From Tumebacillus flagellatus (GTDB taxonomy: Bacteria; Bacillota; Bacilli; Tumebacillales; Tumebacillaceae): a DNA stretch of 64,000 nt. The notes under the pieces are model-generated. The model was not told the origin of the DNA. It saw nothing but the letters and a program-made list of their open reading frames with translations, and did no database searches. Position numbers and translations under genes: made by a program. Positions 58,648 to 64,000 of this stretch are shown one piece after another. The stretch spans positions 93,122 to 157,121 of the forward strand of contig NZ_JMIR01000001.1 of the NCBI RefSeq assembly GCF_000714935.1, given 5' to 3'. Each line of letters opens with the position of its first letter. Position 1 is the stretch's first letter.

Positions 58648-59445
58648 ATGAGTCAACAACTGCGTCTTGCTCTCTTGCAGATGGACATTGCGTTCGGTCA
58701 ACCGGAGGCAAACCGCGCCAAAGTCCGCGAGTGGGTCGCCGAAGCCGCTCGCGGGGGAGCCGAGTGGGTCGTTCTGCCGGAGATGTGGAACACCGGCTAC
58801 TCGCTGACCAACATCACCGAAATCGCCGACCGTGACGGGCAAGAAACGATCGCGCTGATGAGCGAACTCGCCCGCACGCACAACCTGCACATCCACGCGG
58901 GTTCTGTCGCCAACCTCGTGGACGGCAAAGTCTACAACTCCACGTTCGTGTTCAATCCGCAGGGCGACGTGATCGGCACGTACTCCAAGATTCACCTCTT
59001 TCGCTTGATGGACGAGGAGAAATACCTCGAAGCGGGCAACGAGATCGGGCTGTTTGAATGGAACGGCGTGCAGGTCGGCACGATGATTTGCTACGACCTT
59101 CGCTTCCCGGAGTTGACCCGCACGATGTCGCTCGCGGGCGCACAGATCGTCTTCCTCCCCGCCGAGTGGCCGCATCCGCGCTTGAACCACTGGCGGCACT
59201 TGCAAATCGCCCGCGCCATCGAGAACCAGATGTTCTTCGTCTCGACGAACCGCGTCGGCACCGCCGGCGAGACCGAGTTCTTCGGGCACTCGATGGTCAT
59301 CGACCCGTGGGGCGAAGTGCTCGTCGAGGGCGACGAGACGGAGCAAATTCTCTACGCCACCGTCGATTTGGGAATCGTGCCGGAAATCCGCAGCCGCATC
59401 CCGATCTTTGAAGACCGCCGTTCGGAATTGTACACCCAAAAATAG
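58648..59445 (+). CDS. Carbon-nitrogen hydrolase (nitrilase superfamily, omega-amidase-like)
   Basis: A 265-aa enzyme with the Glu-Lys-Cys triad of the nitrilase superfamily: Glu45 (LPEMWNTGY), Lys114 (YSKIHLF) and Cys148 (MICYDLRFPE). The residues around the triad resemble omega-amidase/MtnU-type members, which hydrolyse 2-oxoglutaramate or 2-oxo-4-methylthiobutanamide, products of transamination in methionine salvage. No salvage gene lies next to it. Start at 58648 after CGGAGG. Confidence 0.9.
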   Translation: MSQQLRLALLQMDIAFGQPEANRAKVREWVAEAARGGAEWVVLPEMWNTGYSLTNITEIADRDGQETIALMSELARTHNLHIHAGSVANLVDGKVYNSTFVFNPQGDVIGTYSKIHLFRLMDEEKYLEAGNEIGLFEWNGVQVGTMICYDLRFPELTRTMSLAGAQIVFLPAEWPHPRLNHWRHLQIARAIENQMFFVSTNRVGTAGETEFFGHSMVIDPWGEVLVEGDETEQILYATVDLGIVPEIRSRIPIFEDRRSELYTQK

Positions 59446-59532
59446 CCGCTTGTACCTGTCGAAGTCCGGCTTGTTTGCATCTCTTATCGTGTGGGAGTTC
59501 ACAAAACCTCTCTCACAAAAGGAGGGTTTTGC

Positions 59533-59634
59533 ATGTACGGTACTTTCGGCGGTTACACCCGTTGGGCGGTTGTGTTCTTGATCATCTTCGTTCTGTTCAT
59601 CCTGCTCGTTCCCTACTGCGGCGGCACCTACTAA
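59533..59634 (+). CDS. YjcZ-family sporulation miniprotein, copy 2
   Basis: A 33-aa peptide: GTFGGYTRWA, then a single hydrophobic helix (VVFLIIFVLFILLVP) and a Cys-Gly-Gly tail (YCGGTY). It follows AAAAGGAGG. Nearly the same helix as the protein at 802-936, but with a shorter N-terminus. Too short for routine gene finders, yet the ribosome site, family match and following terminator support it. Confidence 0.85.
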   Translation: MYGTFGGYTRWAVVFLIIFVLFILLVPYCGGTY

Positions 59635-59660
59635 TCCGGTCTGCGGATCGCGGCCGCGCA

Positions 59661-59697
59661 AAAAAGCCTTCCGTCTCCTGAGCGGAAGGTTTTTTTG
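59661..59697. terminator. Terminator after the YjcZ-like gene
   Basis: The stem AAGCCTTCCG/CGGAAGGTTT, A-rich left and seven T residues right. Confidence 0.85.
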
Positions 59698-59735
59698 TGT
59701 GTGAGCAAGATGTCGTCCTGGTTTGGGGTCTCTCT

Positions 59736-59900
59736 CTACAGGAGATTATGCCATTCCTTATTCGCCGCGATGAAGGAGTAGCAGTCCGGGCAAAGTTGCC
59801 CGGCGCTGTCGATATAGTTCTTGCGTTCGTACGACGGAGTTTCTTCCGTCACGTCGGTTTCCGCATGACAAAGCGCGCAACATTCCAGTTTCGGTGCCAT
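59736..59900 (-). CDS. 54-aa zinc-ribbon-like protein, hypothetical
   Basis: A 54-codon frame from ATG 59900 (AGGAGG about ten bases upstream; an in-frame ATG at 59907-59909 is too close to it). It has two cysteine pairs, CCALCH (7-12) and LCPDC (37-41), about 27 residues apart, a pattern for a single structural zinc, plus a polar helix at the end (SFIAANKEWHNLL). No known family; possibly a small regulator or adaptor. The real frame is shorter than neighbouring open frames on that strand. Confidence 0.68.
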   Translation of the reverse strand: MAPKLECCALCHAETDVTEETPSYERKNYIDSAGQLCPDCYSFIAANKEWHNLL

Positions 59901-60084
59901 GGTTTCCATCCCCTCCTGTATCTCTATTGGTTTTGATTATACGCAAGGGCTTCCGGCAATACAAGCGGAATTTTCTAAACATTTCGTGAATATCATGAAT
60001 CTTCACCAAACTTCTCCACGGACGAAATCAGCTGCCTCACACGTGCCAAGAAGTAGCATGTGCTTCCATCCCCGCTCTTATGCA

Positions 60085-60240
60085 AAAAAAAAGGCCGCGT
60101 CACGACGACGCGGCAATGGACAGATAAAAAGGGGTTAGGGTGAAACTACCAAAAGCAATGAACTGGTCAGTGGCTGGCACTGTATGTGATCGCCGCGTTC
60201 AGGCGTCGCGGCGGAATCACGTGAGGGGAAGTGGGCTTCC
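60085..60240 (-). ncRNA. Candidate small structured RNA
   Basis: About 155 bases on the minus strand with no ribosome-site-led frame, starting after a promoter at 60247-60274 and ending at a textbook terminator (stem GCCGCGTC/GACGCGGC, 60090-60112, then nine T residues). Internally a strong hairpin forms: GTGAT-CGCCGCG pairs with CGCGGCG-GA-ATCAC (about 60187-60221 on the plus strand). Function unknown. Confidence 0.45.
60090..60112 (-). terminator. Terminator of the candidate RNA
   Basis: The 8-bp GC-rich stem GCCGCGTC with its complement, short loop, and nine T residues on the minus strand only. Confidence 0.88.
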
Positions 60241-60246
60241 TTGATA

Positions 60247-60274
60247 CCTATACTACTCCGCAATTGTGGCACAA
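60247..60274 (-). promoter_or_regulatory. Promoter of the candidate RNA
   Basis: Minus strand TTGTGC, a 16-base spacer and TATAGG. The -35 part lies inside the palindrome at 60261-60277. Confidence 0.45.
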
Positions 60275-60277
60275 TTG
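60261..60277. promoter_or_regulatory. Perfect palindrome over the -35 region
   Basis: CAATTGTGGCACAATTG: two 8-base arms around a single central base. Length and position are those of a repressor operator. A second palindrome, TGACACAAATGTGTCA (60313-60328), lies just upstream. Neither fits a regulator I can name. Confidence 0.6.
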
Positions 60278-60327
60278 TGGGAAACCGGGGGCAACTCTGT
60301 AAAAAACTGCCCCTGACACAAATGTGT

Positions 60328-60360
60328 CAAAAAAGCCGCGTCCCCATGAGGGCGCGGCTT
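60328..60360 (-). terminator. Terminator of hemE-hemH-hemY
   Basis: The stem AAGCCGCG/CGCGGCTT with a T run on the minus strand, just after the hemY stop. Confidence 0.82.
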
Positions 60361-60365
60361 CGCTG

Positions 60366-61826
60366 TTAGAGATCTTGCAATAGCTGTTCGGCGGTGCTCA
60401 AGCCCTGTCCGATGCAGTCCGGGATTCCGAGCCCGTAGTAGCCGGAACCGGCGAAGTACACGCCCGGCAGTTCCTTGCGCGACGCCTCGACGAATTCCTT
60501 GACGCGGTCGAGGTGGCCGACCGTGTATTGCGGCATCGCTTTGCGCCAGCGGGTGATGCGGGTGAACAGCGGCTGTGCGTCGACGCGCATCGTGTCGTAG
60601 AGATCCTTGCGAACTTTCTCGATGATGTCGTTGTCCGACTTGTCGACGATCTGCTCGTCTCCGGCGCGGCCGACGTAGAAACGCATCAACGTCTTGCCCT
60701 TCTCCGCCGTGTGCAACCACTTGTTCGACGTCAGCGTGCAAGCGGTGATCGTGCGGCCTTCCTTGCGCGGGACGACGAAGCCCGCCGAGCCGTCGACGAG
60801 GTCCGGGTCGACAGCTCCCTTGCCAAACGCCATGACGACGTTGGCGACGGAAACGTACGGAAGTTGCGTCAGGTAGGCTTTCTGCTTGAACTGCTCCGGC
60901 AGCACGCGGGCGCAGTCGTAGGTCGGAGCGGTCAGAACGACCGCATCGGCAGACAGCGTCTCGCCGGTTTCCACGGTGACGGAATAGGGCGCGGCGTTCT
61001 CGCCCTCTGCCTTCTCCACTTTGCGCACGGCGACTCCGGTGCGAATCTCCACGCCGTTTTGCTCCAGCACGTACTCCAGACGCTCGATCAGACGGTAGAG
61101 CCCGCTGCGGAAGGAGAGGAACACGGAATTCGGGATCGGACGCGCGCCAAGCTCCGGATTCGGGGGCGTTTTTTGCTCCGCTTTGGCTTGGGCGGCTTGG
61201 GCGAGCATGCCTTTGATCAGCGAGCCGTACTTCTGCTCCAGCCCTTCCAAGTGCGGGAACGTCGAGCGCAAACTCAAGTTGCGCAGATCGCCCGCGTAGA
61301 TGCCCGCCAAGAGCGGCTCCGCGAGGTAATCGACGACTTCCTTGCCCAAGCGGCGTTCGAGGAACAAGCCGATCGATTGGTCCCCTTTGACTTCCGCTTT
61401 CGGCTTGACGAGATCCAGACCGGCGCGGATCTTGCCTCGCCACGAGAGCAGGCCCGTGGTGGCAAACGGCACGAATTGCGTCGGGACGCCGACGTTCATG
61501 CCCGCCGGGATGCGGTGGAGTTTTTTGCGGTGCAAGATATAGGTTTTGCGCGAGGACGGGTTCTGGCCGACCAGTTCGTCGTCGATGCCGAGCTCCCGAA
61601 TCAAGTTCAACGCCGCCACTTTGCGGGCGAGAAACGAATCGGGGCCGCGCTCCATCGTGAAGCCGTCGATGCGCTCCGTCTGCACTTTGCCGCCGAGTTT
61701 GTCGTCCGCTTCAAACAGCGTGACTTTGACGCTCTTGCCGGCGGCGCGGGCTTTGGTGTCGATGTAATACGCCGTCGCAAGGCCGGTGATGCCTCCGCCG
61801 ACGACGATGACTCTCTTCTCTTCCAT
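60366..61826 (-). CDS. hemY: Coproporphyrinogen III/protoporphyrinogen oxidase HemY
   Basis: A 486-aa FAD enzyme; EKRVIVVGGGITGLATAYYI is the dinucleotide-binding start, ERGPDSFLARK follows, and GIYAGDLRNLSLRSTFP and LSTAEQLLQDL are typical of HemY. In Bacillota it oxidises coproporphyrinogen III to coproporphyrin III (coproporphyrin-dependent heme route), an oxygen-dependent step. Start 61826 with AAGGACTG upstream, 5 bases after hemH ends. Third gene of the hemE-hemH-hemY operon. Confidence 0.95.
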   Translation of the reverse strand: MEEKRVIVVGGGITGLATAYYIDTKARAAGKSVKVTLFEADDKLGGKVQTERIDGFTMERGPDSFLARKVAALNLIRELGIDDELVGQNPSSRKTYILHRKKLHRIPAGMNVGVPTQFVPFATTGLLSWRGKIRAGLDLVKPKAEVKGDQSIGLFLERRLGKEVVDYLAEPLLAGIYAGDLRNLSLRSTFPHLEGLEQKYGSLIKGMLAQAAQAKAEQKTPPNPELGARPIPNSVFLSFRSGLYRLIERLEYVLEQNGVEIRTGVAVRKVEKAEGENAAPYSVTVETGETLSADAVVLTAPTYDCARVLPEQFKQKAYLTQLPYVSVANVVMAFGKGAVDPDLVDGSAGFVVPRKEGRTITACTLTSNKWLHTAEKGKTLMRFYVGRAGDEQIVDKSDNDIIEKVRKDLYDTMRVDAQPLFTRITRWRKAMPQYTVGHLDRVKEFVEASRKELPGVYFAGSGYYGLGIPDCIGQGLSTAEQLLQDL

Positions 61827-61831
61827 GCTGA

Positions 61832-62770
61832 TCAGTCCTTATCTGCTTGTTCGAGGACGGCAGTGGCAACGGCGCGCAGAAATTCCTCTTCGTCGTTCGG
61901 CGAAGCGGCCCGCACCAGTTGGATGCCGAGCTCGTCTGCCAGTTGCTTCGCTTCGATGTCGACGTCATAGAGCACTTCGAGGTGATCGGAGACGAACCCG
62001 AACGGGCAGATCACAAGCGACTTCACGCCCTGTGCCGCCTGTTCGCGGATCACGTCGAGGATGTCCGGGCCAAGCCACGGTTCCGGCGTGCGGCCTGCCG
62101 ATTGCCAACCGGTAAACCAGTTCGCGTGCCCGATCGATTCCGCGACGGCGCGCGCCGACTCTTCGATCTGCTGCGGGTACGGATCGCCCATCTGGGTGAT
62201 GCGCGCCGGGAGCGAGTGCGCGGTGAACACAACCGGCGTCTGTTCGCGCAACTCCGCCGGAATCTCGTCGAGCGCCGCTTGCACGCGGCGGGCGGTCGAG
62301 GCGAGGAACAGCGGCTGCAAGTGCCAGTCCTTCACATAGGAAATCTTCGCCGGGCCGCCCCACTTCTCGCGGGCTTTCTCGGCGTATTCGATGTAGCTTC
62401 CCACGCTCATCGCAGAGTAATGCGGCGCCCAGACGACGCCGATCGCTTCGGTGATCCCGTCGTCGTGCATTTGCTTGACCGTTTCTTCTATATAAGGATG
62501 CCAATGCTTCATCCCGATGTAGACGCGGTATTCGGCGTTCGGTTCGAGCTCCGTGAGCATCTGTTCCAAGCCAACCACTTGGCGGCCGGTGATCTCGTTG
62601 AGCGGAGAGAGCCCGCCGATCGCGTCATAGCGGGCGATCAGGTCGTGAAGCTGTTGCGGCTCCGGCGGACGGCCGCGGCGGATGTGCGTGTAGTAAGGCA
62701 GCACTTCCTCAACGGCGGTCGGGGTTCCGTACGCCATCGAGAGGATGCCGATGACTTTTTTCCGGCTCAT
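61832..62770 (-). CDS. hemH: Ferrochelatase (coproporphyrin ferrochelatase)
   Basis: A 312-aa soluble enzyme that inserts Fe2+ into coproporphyrin III. N-terminal VIGILSMAYGTPTAVEEVLP, YTHIRRGRPP, the catalytic His in FTAHSLPARI (about residue 185) and the Glu near the C-terminal ICPFGFVSDHLEVLYDVDIE are seen. Frame overlaps hemE by 4 bp (ATGA), so translation is coupled. Length fits the short Bacillus type without a membrane tail. Confidence 0.96.
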   Translation of the reverse strand: MSRKKVIGILSMAYGTPTAVEEVLPYYTHIRRGRPPEPQQLHDLIARYDAIGGLSPLNEITGRQVVGLEQMLTELEPNAEYRVYIGMKHWHPYIEETVKQMHDDGITEAIGVVWAPHYSAMSVGSYIEYAEKAREKWGGPAKISYVKDWHLQPLFLASTARRVQAALDEIPAELREQTPVVFTAHSLPARITQMGDPYPQQIEESARAVAESIGHANWFTGWQSAGRTPEPWLGPDILDVIREQAAQGVKSLVICPFGFVSDHLEVLYDVDIEAKQLADELGIQLVRAASPNDEEEFLRAVATAVLEQADKD

Positions 62771-63810
62771 CGTTCGCTCAGCCTCCGTTTGCTGTAGTCA
62801 TGGATGAATTGGGTCAAGTGCGTAACCGCCGCTTCCGGCACGTCCGGGAACAGACCGTGGCCGAGGTTGAACACGAAGCCCGGCTGTTTCAGCCCTTGGT
62901 CGATGATCTTCGCCGCTTCCGCTTCCAGCACGTCATACGGTGCCAGCAGGTAGACCGGGTCGAGGTTGCCTTGCAGGGCGAATTTGTCGCCGACGATGGA
63001 GCGCGCATGGTCGAGCGAGACGCGCCAGTCGACGCCGACCACTTCGATGTCGAGTTCCGTCCATTGGTCGAGCAAGTGCGACGTGTTGGCCCCGAAGTAG
63101 ATCTTCGGTGCGTTCAGGTCTTTGAGTTCGGAGAAGATGCGCTTCATGGTCGGGAACACGTAGCGGCGGTAGTCGTCATGGGAGAGCGCGCCGATCCACG
63201 AGTCGAAGATTTGAATCGCCGAGCAGCCGTGAGCGACTTGCGCTTTCATATAGGTGATGATCATGTCGCCGAGCTTGTCCATCAGCGCTTGCCAGAGCTT
63301 CGGTTCGGAGTACATCATTTTTTTCGTTTTGTGGTATTCGCGGGACGGGCCGCCTTCGACCATGTAGGACGCAAGCGTAAACGGCGCGCCGGCAAAGCCG
63401 ATCAGCGGGACGTTCAGTTCGTTTTTCAAGATGCGGATCGTCTCCAGCGTCGCCGGGAGGTCGTTCTCCGGCTCCAGCGGGCGCAGCGCTTGCACGTCGG
63501 CGAGCGAGCGGATCGGGTTGTCGATCACCGGGCCGATGCCCGCGACGATGTCGACGTTGACGCCGAGCGGTTTGACCGGCACCATGATGTCCGAATAGAG
63601 AATCGCGGCGTCGACGTTGTGCTGGCGAACCGGCGAGAGCGTGACTTCCGCGCAGAGATCGGGGATTTCGCAGATTTGCATCAGCGAGTATTTTTCCTTG
63701 ATTTTGCGGTAGTCCGCTTGGTAGCGGCCCGCTTGGCGCATGTACCATACCGGCACATGATCGATCGACTCCTTGCGAATCGAGCGTAAGAACGTATCGT
63801 TAAAGGTCAT
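62767..63810 (-). CDS. hemE: Uroporphyrinogen III decarboxylase
   Basis: A 347-aa enzyme that removes four carboxyl groups from uroporphyrinogen III. The N-terminal signature VPVWYMRQAGRYQADYR contains the substrate-binding Arg residues, and GFAGAPFTLASYMVEGG is the second signature. Start ATG 63810 follows GGTGA; ATG 63822 has no ribosome site. It heads the heme operon hemE-hemH-hemY, the usual Bacillus order. Upstream ~100 bases contain AT-rich sequence but no clear promoter. Confidence 0.96.
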   Translation of the reverse strand: MTFNDTFLRSIRKESIDHVPVWYMRQAGRYQADYRKIKEKYSLMQICEIPDLCAEVTLSPVRQHNVDAAILYSDIMVPVKPLGVNVDIVAGIGPVIDNPIRSLADVQALRPLEPENDLPATLETIRILKNELNVPLIGFAGAPFTLASYMVEGGPSREYHKTKKMMYSEPKLWQALMDKLGDMIITYMKAQVAHGCSAIQIFDSWIGALSHDDYRRYVFPTMKRIFSELKDLNAPKIYFGANTSHLLDQWTELDIEVVGVDWRVSLDHARSIVGDKFALQGNLDPVYLLAPYDVLEAEAAKIIDQGLKQPGFVFNLGHGLFPDVPEAAVTHLTQFIHDYSKRRLSER

Positions 63811-63903
63811 GAAGGTCACCATTTTTCGTTATGTATTTACTTTCCATGCACATTCTACCCTAACGAGTCTGTGAATTCAAATGAAGGAATTGTGTCGCGA
63901 TCC

Positions 63904-63940
63904 GAAAAAAAACAGCCCCAACCCGTTGCCGGGAGGGGCG
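63904..63940 (-). terminator. Terminator of the gene entering from the right edge
   Basis: The stem GCCCC-ACCCG pairing with CGGG-GGGGC and eight T residues on the minus strand, 20 bases beyond the stop codon at 63961. Confidence 0.85.
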
Positions 63941-63960
63941 TTTTTGAAGTCTGGTTCCAA

Positions 63961-64000
63961 TTAGAAGCGCTCGACGACGCACTTCGCTTGGGTGAATTGC
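63961..64000 (-). CDS. Partial gene, C-terminal 12 residues only
   Basis: The frame ending in TAA at 63961-63963 reads QFTQAKCVVERF. Only the very end is in the window, so no product can be named. The matching terminator just downstream shows it is a real gene end. Confidence 0.55.
   Translation of the reverse strand, partial: QFTQAKCVVERF

Larger units (their letters stand above)
59901..60365. other. 465-base gap with a candidate regulatory RNA
   Basis: It holds the leader of the zinc-ribbon gene (59901-60070), the candidate small RNA on the minus strand (60085-60240), its promoter and palindrome, and the hemY terminator. A 34-codon plus-strand frame from GTG 60140 has a purine-rich upstream site but no promoter; it is not called. 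Confidence 0.55.

Noticed and set aside
60140-60244. A 34-codon plus-strand frame starting GTG with upstream AAAAAGGGGTTAGG
   Set aside because: No promoter on that strand, no terminator after it, Arg-rich composition, and it lies within the strong hairpin of the candidate RNA on the opposite strand.
1-64000. rRNA, tRNA, intact insertion sequences or prophage genes
   Set aside because: No tRNA-like cloverleaf with CCA end, rRNA core sequence, transposase or phage structural gene was noticed on reading; only the recombinase remnant points to past mobility.

Overview
The window reads as chromosomal DNA of a GC-rich (roughly 58-60 %), endospore-forming, monoderm-type Bacillota. The evidence is a three-gene gerA-type germination operon, two YjcZ-type sporulation miniproteins, an SLH plus 3D-domain wall protein, a hemE-hemH-hemY operon in the Bacillus order, strong AGGAGG ribosome sites, and TTGACA/TATAAT promoters. 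Tumebacillus or another member of the Alicyclobacillaceae is my best guess from protein style; this is inference, not shown.

Layout. 1-8.7 kb: a GMP-repeat protein, a YjcZ-like miniprotein, a 4-OT tautomerase, CorA, gerAA-gerAB-gerAC, a CNNM/CorC-type transporter, pyrophosphatase and a YuiB-like protein. 8.8-20 kb: a cobalamin-binding-like protein, a Nudix hydrolase, acyl-CoA ligase plus enoyl-CoA hydratase, a siroheme nitrite/sulfite reductase, a second CorA, and an iscR-iscS-iscU operon with an IscR-like operator. This stretch ends in a collapsed DUF72 pseudogene. 20-31 kb: a YolD-like gene behind two tandem LexA boxes, a BNR-repeat secreted protein, a YuiH-type molybdoenzyme, MurG, an ABC exporter translationally coupled to an ACT-domain sigma-54 activator, and a TetR/YhgE-like pair.

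31-39 kb is accessory. It holds a 1208-aa secreted protein next to a stalk-domain protein with an AT-rich seam between them, a decapitated WXG-type toxin remnant, a complete WXG-type toxin with a candidate immunity gene, and a decayed large serine recombinase. 39-45 kb returns to housekeeping: methionine gamma-lyase with a near-perfect sigma-54 promoter and paired upstream repeats, ferredoxin, hydrolase, SLH-3D protein and cyclophilin.

45-51 kb is an AT-rich restriction island. It carries a C5-cytosine methyltransferase with its own HTH and an SsoII-like operator, an EcoRII-C-type nuclease, a LlaJI/McrC-like plus McrB-like pair, and a Vsr mismatch endonuclease. 51-54 kb has two HTH-TPR regulators of the RRNPP kind; the second overlaps by one base a previously unmarked 45-aa exported pro-peptide, which looks like a complete peptide quorum-sensing cassette. 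54-60 kb contains paired acyltransferases, a nitrilase-family amidase, a second YjcZ miniprotein and a small zinc-ribbon protein. 60.1-60.3 kb holds a candidate small RNA under a palindromic operator, followed by hemY, hemH and hemE to the end.

Several paralogous pairs occur here (two each of CorA, YjcZ, acyltransferase, HTH-TPR regulator and WXG-type toxin). No rRNA, tRNA, CRISPR array or intact insertion sequence was seen.
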